Assembly: GCA_021776235.1 (NCBI GenBank) | Contig: JAJFGG010000069.1 | Coordinates: 124,001-188,000 of the forward strand | DNA: 64,000 nt | Reading direction: 5' to 3' | Source of the DNA: Alphaproteobacteria bacterium | GTDB taxonomy: Bacteria; Pseudomonadota; Alphaproteobacteria; GCA-2731375 | Shown: positions 26,678-36,217 of the stretch, piece after piece | How the letters are laid out: each line of letters begins with the position of its first letter | Position numbering within the stretch: position 1 is the first letter of the stretch | Notes under the pieces: generated by a model | Told to the model about the DNA's origin: nothing | Seen by the model: only the letters and a program-made list of their open reading frames with translations | The model's database searches: none | Translations under genes and position numbers: made by a program

Positions 26678-28702
26678 TTATCCGTCTTGTTCAGCCGCTA
26701 ATCTTTCCCTGGCCAGTTCCACGACTGCCTCAGCGGTAATGCCGAAATGCTTAAACAGTTCTTTCGCCGGCGCCGAGGCGCCATAGCCGGTCATGCCGAC
26801 AAAGCCGCCCCTTGGGCCAAGATAGCGGTCCCAGCCCAGAGATACCGCGGCCTCGACCCCAATACGAACGGTGCCCGGTCCCAGGGTTTGCTGACGGTAG
26901 CCATCGTCCTGTTCCTCAAACAATTCCCAGCACGGCATGGAAACGATGCGGGTCGCGATGCCGGCACTCTGTAAATTGTTTCGCGCGGCCACGGCGATGG
27001 AGACTTCCGAGCCTGTCGCCAACAGGGTGACCGCCGCCTCGCCATCGGCAGCGATCAGTTCATAGGCGCCGCGGGCACAGGCGTTTTCATCCCGGTATTC
27101 CAGCCGCACGGCCGGCAGGCCCTGCCGGGTCAGGACCAGGGCTGAGGGGGTACCCTTTGCCGCCAGCGCCAGCTCCCAGCATTCCGCCGTTTCCATGGCG
27201 TCCGCGGGACGGAAGACATACAAATTGGGCATGGCCCGCAGGGCCGCCAGATGTTCCACCGGTTGATGGGTCGGCCCGTCTTCGCCCAAGCCGATGGAAT
27301 CATGGGTCAGGACATAGATCACCCGGCACCCCGCCAGGGCCGAAATTCGCATCGCGCCCCGGCAATAATCGGAAAAGACCAGAAAGGTGCCGCCATAGGG
27401 AATAAAGCCGCCATGCAGGGCCAGGCCGTTCATGACTGCCGCCATGGCATGCTCCCGCACGCCATAGTGAATATAGCGACCCGAAAAATCGCTGTCCGTG
27501 ACAAGGCCCAGATCCGCGGTCAAAGTGTTGTTGGAACCGGTCAGATCGGCCGAGCCGCCAACCGTTTCGGCGACCACCCGGTTGATCACTTCCAGGGCGT
27601 TGCCGGATGCGGCCCTGGTTGCCAATACCGGCTTGTCAGCCACCAGTTGGCGGCGATAGTCGGCCATGGCGTCAATTATACCGGCCGGCAAATCTCCCGC
27701 CTGGGCACGTTCGAAGGCGGCCCGGTCATCTTGTTCCATGGCATCTAAACGATCCGCCCAGGCCGCAGACATTGCGGCCCCGCCCGCACCAACTTCGCGC
27801 CATGCGGCGACAACATTGTCCGGTACTTCAAAAGCCGGGTGGGGCCAGCTCATCTGCTTCCGTGCGCCGGCGATCTCTTCATCCCCAAGTGGGGAGCCAT
27901 GCGCGCCGGAGGTGCCTGCCTTGGTTGGTGCACCATGGCCGATTTCGGTGCGCGCCGCGATCAGCGACGGCCGGTCGCTTTGCCGCGCCGCCGCGATTGC
28001 CTTTTCCAGGGCTTCCGGGTCATGGCCGTCTACGCGGGCCACGTCCCAGCCATAGGCCGCAAAGCGGGCGCATTGATCATCGCCGACGCTTAATCCGGCG
28101 GCGCCATCAATGGTAATTTCATTGTCATCGAACAGGACGATCAACTTGGCCAAACGTAAATGCCCGGCAAACGAAGCAGCCTCGTGGCTGATGCCCTCCA
28201 TCAGGCAGCCATCACCGGCCAGAACGTAGGTGTAGTGGTCCACCAAGTCGCCGCCAAATCGGCTGGCCAGCATACGCTCGCCCAGGGCCATGCCGACGGC
28301 GGTGGCCAAGCCCTGCCCCAATGGGCCGGTTGTGGTTTCGATGCCGCTGGCGGCGCCAAACTCCGGGTGCCCGGCGGTGCGGCTGCCGAGCTGTCGGAAC
28401 TTGCGAATCTGCTCGAGATCCATATCGCTGTAGCCAGTCAGAAATAACAGGCTGTACAACAACATTGATCCATGTCCGGCCGATAGCACGAAGCGATCCC
28501 GGTCCGGCCAATGAGGCTTGTCCGGATCGAACTTCAGAAAGCGCGCAAACAGAACTGTGGCCATGTCGGCAGCGCCCATGGGCATGCCCGGGTGCCCGGA
28601 ATTGGCCGCCTGGACCGCATCCGCGGCCAGGAAACGAATCGCATTCGCCATCTCGCCATGCGCGGCGGCGTCGGGCGCTACCTTGGTGTCGGTGGTTGTC
28701 AT
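26678..28702 (-). CDS. tkt: Transketolase
   Basis: ThDP-dependent transfer of two-carbon units between sugar phosphates. The 674-aa protein has the three transketolase domains: the ThDP-binding [19 protein letters not shown] region, the pyrimidine domain with [23 protein letters not shown], and a C-terminal domain with ATGSEV. Histidines in [12 protein letters not shown] and [14 protein letters not shown] are in place. It is the first gene of the minus-strand run, so the promoter should lie in the 28703-29066 gap. Confidence 0.97.
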   Translation of the reverse strand: MTTTDTKVAPDAAAHGEMANAIRFLAADAVQAANSGHPGMPMGAADMATVLFARFLKFDPDKPHWPDRDRFVLSAGHGSMLLYSLLFLTGYSDMDLEQIRKFRQLGSRTAGHPEFGAASGIETTTGPLGQGLATAVGMALGERMLASRFGGDLVDHYTYVLAGDGCLMEGISHEAASFAGHLRLAKLIVLFDDNEITIDGAAGLSVGDDQCARFAAYGWDVARVDGHDPEALEKAIAAARQSDRPSLIAARTEIGHGAPTKAGTSGAHGSPLGDEEIAGARKQMSWPHPAFEVPDNVVAAWREVGAGGAAMSAAWADRLDAMEQDDRAAFERAQAGDLPAGIIDAMADYRRQLVADKPVLATRAASGNALEVINRVVAETVGGSADLTGSNNTLTADLGLVTDSDFSGRYIHYGVREHAMAAVMNGLALHGGFIPYGGTFLVFSDYCRGAMRISALAGCRVIYVLTHDSIGLGEDGPTHQPVEHLAALRAMPNLYVFRPADAMETAECWELALAAKGTPSALVLTRQGLPAVRLEYRDENACARGAYELIAADGEAAVTLLATGSEVSIAVAARNNLQSAGIATRIVSMPCWELFEEQDDGYRQQTLGPGTVRIGVEAAVSLGWDRYLGPRGGFVGMTGYGASAPAKELFKHFGITAEAVVELARERLAAEQDG

Positions 28703-29066
28703 ATGGAGTCTCGAGATTGCGGTTGTAGACGGTCAACAACAGCGAGTTTGCATCTGATAACCGGATGAACAACCCTGGTGGACGGGCCAGCCGGGACAAT
28801 TTGGCTAATCCCCGCATCGCCGGTCAACATAGCCGCTCACCTTGCAAGGTCAACCGCGAATAGCCAACTTTTGGCAGGCATTTGGGGTCCCACCCGGTGA
28901 TCCGGTTGACGCAGAGGCAAACCCCGCCTTACCCTGCGCCCGAATGATCTAAGATGGTGGATTTGCAAGTTCGCCGCATGCCCGACAAATGGGGTGCATA
29001 AGTGCGGAGCGAACATGAAACTTACCGTCCGAATGCAAGTTTTTTGGCAACAGTACGGATTCGACA
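28703..29066. other. 364-bp gap: divergent promoter region of tkt and the DUF4164-like gene
   Basis: Intergenic DNA between divergent transcription units. Both strands have short open frames that are antisense or low-quality shadows, and I support none of them. A T-run at 29039-29044 follows no strong stem. The region must hold the promoters for tkt (minus) and the DUF4164-like/zapA genes (plus), but I cannot point to clear -35/-10 pairs. Confidence 0.5.
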
Positions 29067-29375
29067 ATGGCCGACGATGATGGCGCGAAAGAGCGATTGG
29101 AGACTGCCGTGGCGCGGCTGGAAACAGCCCTGGGCCGGGTGATTGAAACCGGCGGAGCGGAAGCAAGCGCGGCGGCGGCGGATGTTGACCGGTTGCGACA
29201 GGATATAATCGGACTCGATTCGGAACTGAATCGCGTGCGTGCGGAGCGCGACGGTCTGGCCCAGGAACTGGCCAACGCACAGGCCGAGGGCGCCGCTTTG
29301 CAGAACGCGATGGACGCGGTATCGATCCGCCTGGATCAGGCCATCGCCAGCGTACACACCCTGTTGGACGAGTGA
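29067..29375 (+). CDS. DUF4164-like coiled-coil protein
   Basis: A 102-aa, almost wholly helical protein with heptad-rich stretches (ERLETAVARLETALGRV and DVDRLRQDIIGLDSELNRV), predicted as a coiled coil without membrane segments. In Alphaproteobacteria a short coiled-coil protein of this type usually precedes zapA; the domain name DUF4164 is from memory. zapA starts one base past its stop, so the two are cotranscribed. A cell-division accessory role is plausible by context only. Confidence 0.8.
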   Translation: MADDDGAKERLETAVARLETALGRVIETGGAEASAAAADVDRLRQDIIGLDSELNRVRAERDGLAQELANAQAEGAALQNAMDAVSIRLDQAIASVHTLLDE

Positions 29376-29376
29376 G

Positions 29377-29697
29377 ATGGCCCAGGTCAGCATTCAGATC
29401 AACGGTCGTGACTATCTGATCGCCTGCGAGGACGGCGAGGAAAAGCACCTGGTATTTCTGGCTGATTACGTTAATCGCCAGGTCGAGGGGTTGGTGGAAA
29501 GCGTTGGCCAGGTGGGGGAAGCGCGCTTGTTGTTGATGGCGTCGCTTTTATTGGCCGACGAATTGGCGGAAGCCAGTCAGGAACTGGAAGACCTGAAGGC
29601 TGATGCCGGGATTGCCGGCGACGCCGTCGCGCCGGTGGACCTGGCTAAATTGACCGAACGCATCGAAGATATTGCCGCACGTCTGGAGAGTGCTTAA
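29377..29697 (+). CDS. zapA: Cell division protein ZapA
   Basis: FtsZ-ring-stabilising protein that bundles FtsZ filaments. The 106-aa product from ATG 29377 begins MAQVSIQINGRDYLIACEDGEE, the conserved ZapA N-terminal domain, followed by the LADYVNRQV segment and a long C-terminal dimerising helix. The frame is open further upstream, but the ATG right after the preceding stop with GAG spacing is the natural start. 6S RNA and the 5-FTHF cyclo-ligase follow, the order known from other Proteobacteria. Confidence 0.93.
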   Translation: MAQVSIQINGRDYLIACEDGEEKHLVFLADYVNRQVEGLVESVGQVGEARLLLMASLLLADELAEASQELEDLKADAGIAGDAVAPVDLAKLTERIEDIAARLESA

Positions 29698-29705
29698 ATA
29701 GGGTT

Positions 29706-29872
29706 GTCGGGCGGGTTCTGCCGGGTGCGACGAAAAACGGTTCCCTGGGCCAATACCGTTAGAAAGGGAGCTGCCTCTGGCGAAATCGTGGTTTTGTCAT
29801 AGCGGCGCCCACCTGCGTGAGCAGGCCACAGCGGAGCAAGGTATTTCGGCGGCTCTGGCGGTCCCGTCCGGC
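29706..29872 (+). ncRNA. ssrS: 6S RNA
   Basis: The spacer between zapA and the 5-formyl-THF cyclo-ligase gene is the canonical locus of 6S RNA, the RNA that mimics an open promoter and binds sigma-70 RNA polymerase. A closing stem can be drawn between 29706-29715 and 29863-29872 (ten pairs, with two G-T). Inside are GGTTCCCTGGGCCAATACC, GGGAGCTGCCTCTGG and CACCTGCGTGAGCAGG segments of the sort seen in alphaproteobacterial 6S. The exact ends are approximate. The short open frames across it are not believable proteins. Confidence 0.8.
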
Positions 29873-29892
29873 CCTGTATTTGTTAGAGCAGA

Positions 29893-30555
29893 TTGATGAT
29901 GAGGTCGATGACCAGCGGCGATGGGAACGATGTAGATCCGAACGATGCAGATGCACAGCCCGGCCCGGTCTTGAAGGCTGCAGCGCGGCGGCGGGCCCGG
30001 GCCCGGCGCGCGGCATTCTCCGTGGCGGAGCGGCATGGGGCGGGGGCCAAGGCGGCGGCGCATTTTTTGGCCGCTATTGCGCTTTTACCTGGATCCATTA
30101 TCTCGGCCTATTGGCCGCTGGAGGATGAATTCGACAGCCGCCCACTGCTGCATGCCCTGATTGAGGCCGGTCATGGTGTGGCTTTGCCCGTCGTGAGGGG
30201 CGCCGGCCGAGAGCTTCGTTTTCGACGGTGGCAGCCAGGAGATACATTGGCAAAGAGTTCCTTCGGGGTCTTGGAACCATTGCCGGCGGCGCCGGCGCTG
30301 ACGCCGAATGTCGTGATCGCGCCGTTCCTGGCCTACAATGCGCAAGGCTTCCGTTTGGGCTATGGTGGCGGCTATTATGACCGCACAATACGGGCTTTGC
30401 GCCAATCGGCGGCCGGTTTACTGGCGGTTGGGCTGGGATATGCGGCCCAGGCCATGGCCGCACTGCCCTATGATGATTATGACGAAGCACTGGATTGGCT
30501 GGTCAATGAGCGTGGTGCGCTACAATTCCCGCACCGAGCGCAAGGGCAGAGCTGA
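29893..30555 (+). CDS. ygfA: 5-formyltetrahydrofolate cyclo-ligase
   Basis: ATP-dependent conversion of 5-formyl-THF to methenyl-THF, linked to one-carbon balance and persister formation. The 220-aa product has an N-terminal polar extension of about 35 residues, then the family motifs: RRRARARRAAFS, ISAYWPLEDEFDSRPLL, and the conserved VIAPFLAYNAQGFRLGYGGGYYDRTI signature. It follows the 6S RNA by about 20 bp. The cotranscription of 6S RNA with this gene is well known in Proteobacteria. ymdB follows. Confidence 0.94.
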   Translation: MMMRSMTSGDGNDVDPNDADAQPGPVLKAAARRRARARRAAFSVAERHGAGAKAAAHFLAAIALLPGSIISAYWPLEDEFDSRPLLHALIEAGHGVALPVVRGAGRELRFRRWQPGDTLAKSSFGVLEPLPAAPALTPNVVIAPFLAYNAQGFRLGYGGGYYDRTIRALRQSAAGLLAVGLGYAAQAMAALPYDDYDEALDWLVNERGALQFPHRAQGQS

Positions 30556-30624
30556 CTGACGCCACCGGTTCAACGATTGCTGTAAATGGCAGGACAACTA
30601 AATGGGACGACTGGGGGTAATAGA

Positions 30625-31443
30625 TTGAAACTGCTTTATCTTGGTGATGTGGTTGGCCGCGCCGGGCGCAACGTGATCGTCGAAAACCTGGCACAATGGC
30701 GCCGGGATCTGGATCTGGATTTTGTTATCGTCAACGGCGAGAATGCGGCCAATGGCTTTGGCATCACACCCAAGATCTGTGACCAACTCTATGAAGCGGG
30801 CGCGGATGTCATTGTACTGGGCAATCACGCCTGGGACGCCCGCGAGATCATCCCCCATATTGATGGCGAAAAACGCTTGCTCCGTCCGCTTAACCTGCCC
30901 GCCGGCACGCCGGGGCGTGGTGCCGGCGTTTTCGAAGTGCCCGGCGGACGGCGTATTCTGATCATGCAGGTATTGGGGCGGATTTTTATGGATCCCCTGG
31001 ACGATCCGTTTGCCGCCGCTGTCGAAGCCCTGAAGTCCCATACGCTGGGCGGCAGTGTGAATGCCATTTTCGTTGACATGCATGCCGAGGCGACCTCGGA
31101 AAAAACGGCCATTGGCCATTACCTTGATGGCCGGGTCAGCTGTGTCTTTGGCACCCACACTCATGTGCCCACGGCGGATTCGCAAATCCTGCCGGGCGGT
31201 ACGGCCTATATGAGCGATGTGGGGATGTGCGGTGACTACGATTCGGTGATCGGCATGGATAAAGCGGAACCAGTCCGCCGATTTACCCGGAAAATGCCCG
31301 GCGCGCGGTTTGCCCCGGCGAGCGGCGACGCCACGGCATGCGGAGTTTATCTGGAAATCGATGACAAAACGGGTTTGGCCACCAATCTCGCACCCTTGCG
31401 CCAGGGTGGCCGCCTAAGCCCGGCCTGGCCCGGTTTAGGCTAG
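30625..31443 (+). CDS. ymdB: YmdB-family metallophosphoesterase
   Basis: A 272-aa calcineurin-like phosphoesterase of the TIGR00282 group, which hydrolyses cyclic nucleotides in the Bacillus homologue. It has LLYLGDVVGRAGRNV, IVNGENAANGFG, VIVLGNHAWDAR and the terminal THTHVPTAD motif, which are the metal ligands. The preferred start is TTG 30625, with GGGGG 7 nt upstream; an ATG at 30586 would add 13 residues that do not match. This gives the usual length of the family. Note the Gly-rich substrate loop AGTPGRGAGV. Confidence 0.92.
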   Translation: MKLLYLGDVVGRAGRNVIVENLAQWRRDLDLDFVIVNGENAANGFGITPKICDQLYEAGADVIVLGNHAWDAREIIPHIDGEKRLLRPLNLPAGTPGRGAGVFEVPGGRRILIMQVLGRIFMDPLDDPFAAAVEALKSHTLGGSVNAIFVDMHAEATSEKTAIGHYLDGRVSCVFGTHTHVPTADSQILPGGTAYMSDVGMCGDYDSVIGMDKAEPVRRFTRKMPGARFAPASGDATACGVYLEIDDKTGLATNLAPLRQGGRLSPAWPGLG

Positions 31444-31444
31444 G

Positions 31445-31530
31445 GCGCGCTTGGAATTCGCGCCCGACGCAAGGCACGCGCGCCTGGAATTCGCGCCCGA
31501 CGCAAGGCACGTGCGCCTGGAATTCGCGCC
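31445..31530. repeat. 33-bp direct tandem repeat, 2.6 copies
   Basis: Unit GCGCGCCTGGAATTCGCGCC plus CGACGCAAGGCAC. Copies at 31445-31477, 31478-31510 and a partial 31511-31530, with 1 mismatch per copy. It lies directly after the ymdB stop. No spacer separates the copies, so it is not a CRISPR array. Confidence 0.9.
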
Positions 31531-31799
31531 TAGCTCTCGCTGGTTTGTCGGATCAACTGCTCGTTCAAATCGTTGCAACGATCCGCGACATATTGCAACC
31601 GCCGCGCCGCGACAGCAGCATTCGTGGGGCCTTCGGCAATCGACAGGACAACATCAAGCGCGAAGATACCGGCCTTTGTCGTGGCGGCGGCCACCTCCTT
31701 TTGATCGCCGCTGGCTGGCAACGCAAGGCGGTCCAGCGATTCGGGTGTAGACAAGGTGAAATCTCCATTCGCTCCGGCGCGAAAATGCGTCTCGACCAA
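31530..31799 (-). CDS. Small hypothetical protein
   Basis: A minus-strand frame of 89 aa (MVETHFRAGANGDFTLSTPE) opposite to the surrounding genes. The composition is normal for a soluble helical protein: a long Ala-rich segment and a helix RRLQYVADRCNDLNEQLIRQ near the end. No family is recognised and no strong ribosome binding site is visible. It could be a lone regulator-like peptide, or chance. It ends in the last copy of the 33-bp repeat. Confidence 0.45.
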   Translation of the reverse strand: MVETHFRAGANGDFTLSTPESLDRLALPASGDQKEVAAATTKAGIFALDVVLSIAEGPTNAAVAARRLQYVADRCNDLNEQLIRQTSES

Positions 31800-32009
31800 T
31801 GTGCGCTTACACCATTAAAAATATCTTACGAACCGCGGCCTATTTGTTCCTTCGCAGCGCATCGCCCCATTGTTGCCATATTGGCCTTTTATGGGTATGT
31901 GCTGCGCGTGACCACAATATCTGGTAAATTTTGGAATGATTCTTGCGCCTTGAGTTGGGTTCGGAAGATCCGAGGCACATGGCACTCATAGAAGGTTGAT
32001 CGGAAGAGC
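31800..32009. other. Leader region of yebC
   Basis: An AT-richer 210 bp upstream of yebC, containing TATTTGTTCC and CAATATCTGG segments. I see no gene, strong hairpin or recognised operator in it. It probably carries the promoter for the yebC-ruvCAB-tol run. Confidence 0.4.
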
Positions 32010-32759
32010 ATGGCAGGCCATTCACAATTCAAGAACATTATGCACCGCAAGGGTGCCCAGGATGCCAAACGGTCCAAAATTTTTACCAGGCTGATTCGCG
32101 AAATTACCGTTGCGGCCCGCACCGGCTTGCCGGATCCGGAGATGAACCCACGCCTGCGTTCCGCGATCCAGGCGGCACGGGCCGCGAACATGCCTAAGGA
32201 TAATGTCGCCCGCGCCGTGAAGCGGGCCAGCCAATCGGGCGAAGGCGACAATTATGAAGAGATCCGCTACGAAGGATTTGGTCCCGGCGGGATTTGCATG
32301 ATTGTCGAGGCCTTGACGGACAACCGAAACCGCACGGCCTCGGAGGTGCGCGCGGCATTCAGCAAATTCGGCGGTAATCTTGGTGAAACAGGCAGCGTCG
32401 CCTATCAGTTCGACCGGGTCGGGATGATCGAATACGGGGTGGAGGTTGCCGATTCCGATGTCATGTTCGAGGCGGCGGTCGAGGCCGGCGCCGACGATGT
32501 GGAAAGCCATGCAGAAGGCCACGACATCATTTGCGCGGTGGAGGATTTACCCGCCGTGGCCGCGGCCTTGGAGGGTAAGTTTGGCGATCCCAAGGCGGCC
32601 CGGCTGAATTGGCGCCCGCACAACACCATACCCTTGGACGAGGGCGGCGCATCCACATTGTTCAAGTTGCTGGAAGCGCTAGACGACAGCGATGATGTGC
32701 AACAGGTCTCGGCCAATTTCGAAGTTTCCGACGAAATCATGCAAAAACTCAACAGCTAG
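32010..32759 (+). CDS. yebC: YebC/PmpR-family protein
   Basis: A 249-aa YebC/TACO1-type protein that relieves ribosome stalling at proline stretches and was earlier described as a transcriptional regulator. Family marks are [21 protein letters not shown] at the start, [13 protein letters not shown], and [28 protein letters not shown]. It is cytoplasmic. It comes 11 bp before ruvC, and yebC-ruvCAB is a standard arrangement. Confidence 0.96.
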   Translation: MAGHSQFKNIMHRKGAQDAKRSKIFTRLIREITVAARTGLPDPEMNPRLRSAIQAARAANMPKDNVARAVKRASQSGEGDNYEEIRYEGFGPGGICMIVEALTDNRNRTASEVRAAFSKFGGNLGETGSVAYQFDRVGMIEYGVEVADSDVMFEAAVEAGADDVESHAEGHDIICAVEDLPAVAAALEGKFGDPKAARLNWRPHNTIPLDEGGASTLFKLLEALDDSDDVQQVSANFEVSDEIMQKLNS

Positions 32760-32770
32760 GTGACGCCGGC

Positions 32771-33325
32771 ATGCGCCTGATAGGTATAGATCCCGGCCTG
32801 CAGCGCACTGGCTGGGGCGTGCTGGCGTTGCAGGGCAGCCGGTTGAGCCATGTCGGCCATGGGGTCATTGTCTCAGACCCGAAGCTGCCCCTGGCCGAGC
32901 GTTTGCGCCAGTTATATCAGGCGCTCGGTGATTTGTTGGTGCAATGGCAGCCGGTTGAAGCGGCGGTAGAGGAAACTTTCGTCAATAAGAACCCCTCCTC
33001 TACTCTGAAGCTGGGTCAGGCCCGCGGGGTCTTGCTGTTGGCCCCGGCCATGGCCGGCATCCCGGTGGCGGAATACTCCCCCAATCTGATCAAGAAATCC
33101 GTGGTTGGCACAGGCCATGCGCAAAAGGCCCAGGTAGCCATGATGGTGGCAACCCTGTTGCCCAGCGCCGGCGCGGTGAACGGGGATGCGGCCGACGCCC
33201 TGGCGGTGGCGATCTGCCATGCCCACCTGCGGCGCAGCCGGCAGATCATCGCATCGGCTGACACTGGATTGAAAATGAAGACGACGGGCAACGATGCCAG
33301 GCTGAAGCGCGGAGTGGGCGCATGA
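32771..33325 (+). CDS. ruvC: Holliday junction resolvase RuvC
   Basis: Endonuclease that cuts four-way junctions with RuvAB. The 184-aa product starts RLIGIDPGLQRTGWG with the first catalytic Asp, then has the EETFVNKNPSSTLKLGQARG segment with an active-site Glu and the late NGDAADALAVAICHAH Asp pair. The stop overlaps the ruvA start (ATGA). Confidence 0.97.
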   Translation: MRLIGIDPGLQRTGWGVLALQGSRLSHVGHGVIVSDPKLPLAERLRQLYQALGDLLVQWQPVEAAVEETFVNKNPSSTLKLGQARGVLLLAPAMAGIPVAEYSPNLIKKSVVGTGHAQKAQVAMMVATLLPSAGAVNGDAADALAVAICHAHLRRSRQIIASADTGLKMKTTGNDARLKRGVGA

Positions 33326-33933
33326 TCGCCAAATTGTCCGGCCGCCTTGATGAATGCAGCGACAATAGTTGCATCATCGACGTGGGCGGCGTCGGCTATC
33401 TGGTTTTTTGCTCCGGCCGCACCCTCGGCAACCTGGGTCAATCGGGCGACGTGGTTTCGTTGTTGATCGAAACCCATGTGCGCGAGGACCATATCCATCT
33501 CTATGGCTTCGCCGCAGCCGACGAGCGGGATTGGTTCAAGTTGTTGCTGGGCGTGCAGGGTGTGGGCGCCAAGGTCGCGCTGGGTATCCTGTCTACTCTG
33601 GCGCCTGGCGAATTGACTCAGGCCGTGCTGGTTCAGGACAAGGCGACGCTGACCCGTGGTCCCGGTGTCGGACCAAAATTAGGTGGGCGTATCGTAACGG
33701 AACTGAAAGATAAAGTTGGCAGTCTGGCCCTGGGGCCGGGTGCGGCGCAAACTTTTGCGGAGCCAGGTGCTGCCAGCAAGGGACCGGCGATGGATGCCAT
33801 CTCGGCCCTGGTCAATCTAGGCTATCGCCCGGCCGAGGCCCATCGCGCGGTGCAAACGGCCGCGGCGGGGCTGGGTGAGGCGGCGGAACTGCAAACACTG
33901 ATCCGCGATAGTCTGAGGCATTTGGCGCCATGA
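33322..33933 (+). CDS. ruvA: Holliday junction branch-migration protein RuvA
   Basis: DNA-binding subunit that holds the junction and loads RuvB. The 203-aa product has the OB-fold N-terminus ([11 protein letters not shown] and [20 protein letters not shown]), two helix-hairpin-helix segments ([17 protein letters not shown] and [19 protein letters not shown]) and the C-terminal domain that contacts RuvB ([15 protein letters not shown]). Overlaps of 4 bp at both ends couple it to ruvC and ruvB. Confidence 0.97.
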   Translation: MIAKLSGRLDECSDNSCIIDVGGVGYLVFCSGRTLGNLGQSGDVVSLLIETHVREDHIHLYGFAAADERDWFKLLLGVQGVGAKVALGILSTLAPGELTQAVLVQDKATLTRGPGVGPKLGGRIVTELKDKVGSLALGPGAAQTFAEPGAASKGPAMDAISALVNLGYRPAEAHRAVQTAAAGLGEAAELQTLIRDSLRHLAP

Positions 33934-35060
33934 ACGATACGGCAGGCGAGAGCATGAGTGGTGCGGATACGGCGGAGCGCTTGGTCGCGGGCCAGACAAC
34001 AGGCGAGGACGGGGTCGACGTGGGGCTGCGTCCCCAGGGCCTGGCTGAGTTTGTCGGACAGCGTGCGGAGAAGGAAAATCTGCGCATATTTATACAGGCG
34101 GCGCGGCAGCGCGGCGAAGCCCTGGATCATGTGCTGTTTCACGGCCCGCCGGGCTTGGGCAAAACCACCCTGGCCCAGATTGTCGCCCGCGAGCTGGGCG
34201 TATCTTTCCGTGCCACCTCTGGCCCGGTGATCGCCAAGGCCGGCGATCTGGCCGCTATTCTGACCCACCTGGAAGCCCACGATGTACTGTTTATTGATGA
34301 AATTCATCGTTTGAGCCCGGTGGTTGAGGAAGTGCTTTACCCGGCCATGGAAGACTTTCAGTTGGATCTGGTGATCGGCGAAGGGCCGGCGGCCCGCACC
34401 GTGCGTATTGATTTGCCGCCCTTCACCCTGGTCGGCGCGACGACCCGTTCCGGCTTGATCACCAATCCCCTGCGCGAACGCTTTGGCATTCCTATCCGCC
34501 TGCGGTTTTACGAGGTCGCGGAACTGGAACAGATCGTCACCCGCGCCGCCGGGCTGCTGGATTTGAACTTGACGGAAGACGGCGCCCTGGAGATTGCCAA
34601 GCGTTCGCGCGGCACGCCGCGTGTGGCGGTGCGGTTGTTGCGCAGGGTGCGGGATTTTGCCACCGTGGCCGGGGCTGACGGGATCGACGCCGTAAAGGCG
34701 GATGCGGCCCTGAATCGCCTGGAGGTTGATCAGCGCGGCTTGGACGCGATGGATCGGCGTTACCTAAACTGTATCGCGAGGGATTTCGAGGGTGGCCCGG
34801 TCGGGGTGGAAACGATCGCCGCGTCATTGTCGGAACAGCGCGATGCGATCGAGGACATTATTGAGCCTTACTTGATTCAACAGGCGTTTTTGCAACGGAC
34901 CCCTCGGGGCCGGGTTCTGACCCGGTTTGGCTATGAGCATCTGGGCCTGATGGTGCCGAAACCAAGGCAGACGCAGATCGAACTGTTGCCCCTGGCCCAA
35001 GACGATAATAGTGGCGAAGAGATTGCGGAAGACGGTGAAGCGGGGCGCGGAAATGTTTGA
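33930..35060 (+). CDS. ruvB: Holliday junction branch-migration helicase RuvB
   Basis: AAA+ motor of branch migration. The 376-aa product has Walker [11 protein letters not shown], Walker [11 protein letters not shown], sensor 1 [11 protein letters not shown] and the arginine-rich [15 protein letters not shown] of the C-lobe. The N-terminus is longer than in E. coli by some 30 residues; ATG 33954 would shorten it. The last 8 bp overlap the start of ybgC. A C-terminal acidic tail ([13 protein letters not shown]) is typical of alphaproteobacterial RuvB. Confidence 0.97.
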   Translation: MNDTAGESMSGADTAERLVAGQTTGEDGVDVGLRPQGLAEFVGQRAEKENLRIFIQAARQRGEALDHVLFHGPPGLGKTTLAQIVARELGVSFRATSGPVIAKAGDLAAILTHLEAHDVLFIDEIHRLSPVVEEVLYPAMEDFQLDLVIGEGPAARTVRIDLPPFTLVGATTRSGLITNPLRERFGIPIRLRFYEVAELEQIVTRAAGLLDLNLTEDGALEIAKRSRGTPRVAVRLLRRVRDFATVAGADGIDAVKADAALNRLEVDQRGLDAMDRRYLNCIARDFEGGPVGVETIAASLSEQRDAIEDIIEPYLIQQAFLQRTPRGRVLTRFGYEHLGLMVPKPRQTQIELLPLAQDDNSGEEIAEDGEAGRGNV

Positions 35061-35466
35061 ACCCCATCGTTTCCCGGTCCGGGTTTATTGGGAAGACACA
35101 GATGCGGCGGGGATCGTTTATTACGCCAATTACCTGCGCTTTCTGGAACGGGCCCGCAGCGATCTGGTGCGCGGGGCCGGGATCAACCAGTCGGCATTGC
35201 TGGACAGCGAGGGCATTGTCTTTCCGGTGAAACATTGCGAGATCGATTATCTGCAGCCTGCCCGCCTGGATGATGAAATCCAGGTGCGGACCCGAATTCA
35301 AAAATTGGGTGGAGCCAGCCTGGATATGGATCAAGATATCCATCGCGGGGAAGAGGCCCTGGTGCGCGCCAAGGTGCGGCTGGCCTGCGTCGGCCGCAAT
35401 GGCCGGCCCCGGCGCCTGCCGTCGGCGGTACGGGCCGCATTATCAGAAATCGTTTGCCGGTATTAG
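35053..35466 (+). CDS. ybgC: YbgC-type acyl-CoA thioesterase of the Tol-Pal locus
   Basis: Hotdog-fold thioesterase that hydrolyses acyl-CoAs. From ATG 35053 the product is 137 aa and starts [20 protein letters not shown], the signature of this group with the catalytic Asp in [12 protein letters not shown]. The start overlaps the end of ruvB by 8 bp, and tolQ begins 12 bp past its stop. ybgC-tolQRAB-pal is the standard order. Its link to envelope work is by context. Confidence 0.95.
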   Translation: MFEPHRFPVRVYWEDTDAAGIVYYANYLRFLERARSDLVRGAGINQSALLDSEGIVFPVKHCEIDYLQPARLDDEIQVRTRIQKLGGASLDMDQDIHRGEEALVRAKVRLACVGRNGRPRRLPSAVRAALSEIVCRY

Positions 35467-35477
35467 AAAGTAGATAA

Positions 35478-36212
35478 ATGGAAAATCAAGCAGTTGATGC
35501 CGTGGCCCTGGCCGGTTCCGTCGCCGAGGTGGACTTTTCGCTTTGGGCCCTGTTTTTCAGGGCGGATATGCTGGTCAAGGGTGTCATGGTAACCCTGGTT
35601 CTCGCCTCTTTCTGGTGCTGGGCAATCATTTTCGAGAAGGGCATCCGCTTTCGCCGTCTCCGCGCCCAGGCGGACGAGTTCGAGGACTCCTTCTGGTCCG
35701 GCGGCAGCCTGGAAGATCTGTTCGACCGAATTGGCACCCGCGCGGATCACCCGATGGAGATTCTGTTCGTGTCGGCTATGCGGGAATGGCGGCGCTCGAC
35801 CTCGAAAGGGTTGGCAGGCGAAGATTTTCTACGGGCCGGAATCAAGGACCGCATCGTACAGGTCATGCATATCACCTTGACCCGCGAGATCGAGCGGCTG
35901 GAACGCTATATGGGCTTCCTCGCCACGGTCGGATCAACGGCGACCTTCATTGGCCTGTTCGGTACGGTCTGGGGCATCATGAACTCTTTTCAGGCGATTG
36001 CACAGACCAAGAACACGAACCTGGCCGTGGTCGCCCCCGGCATCGCCGAAGCCTTGTTCGCGACGGCCCTGGGGCTGATTGCTGCCATTCCCGCGGTCGT
36101 CGCATACAATAAATTCTCCACCGACCTGGGACGCTATACTATTCGCCTTGAGGGTTTCGTGGGTGAGTTCTCGGCCATTCTGTCCCGGCAACTGGACGAG
36201 GGACGGGAGTAA
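35478..36212 (+). CDS. tolQ: TolQ, inner-membrane stator of the Tol-Pal complex
   Basis: A 244-aa MotA/TolQ/ExbB-family proton channel subunit. Three membrane helices lie at about 28-50 (MLVKGVMVTLVLASFWCWAIIF), 140-162 (ATVGSTATFIGLFGTVWGIM) and 178-198 (GIAEALFATALGLIAAIPAVVAYN). The conserved helix-2/3 residues GLFGTVWGIMNSF and GLIAAIPAVVAYNKF match the family. It drives TolA with TolR at the division septum. Confidence 0.97.
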   Translation: MENQAVDAVALAGSVAEVDFSLWALFFRADMLVKGVMVTLVLASFWCWAIIFEKGIRFRRLRAQADEFEDSFWSGGSLEDLFDRIGTRADHPMEILFVSAMREWRRSTSKGLAGEDFLRAGIKDRIVQVMHITLTREIERLERYMGFLATVGSTATFIGLFGTVWGIMNSFQAIAQTKNTNLAVVAPGIAEALFATALGLIAAIPAVVAYNKFSTDLGRYTIRLEGFVGEFSAILSRQLDEGRE

Positions 36213-36217
36213 TAGCA

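Noticed and set aside
28837-29448. Minus-strand frames over the tkt/DUF4164 gap
   Set aside because: Low-quality composition, overlapping the conserved plus-strand zapA region.
29759-30063. Short minus-strand frames across the 6S RNA locus
   Set aside because: Arg/Ser-rich shadows that overlap the RNA and the start of the cyclo-ligase gene.
31445-31530. CRISPR array
   Set aside because: The 33-bp copies are contiguous, with no spacers and no cas gene nearby.
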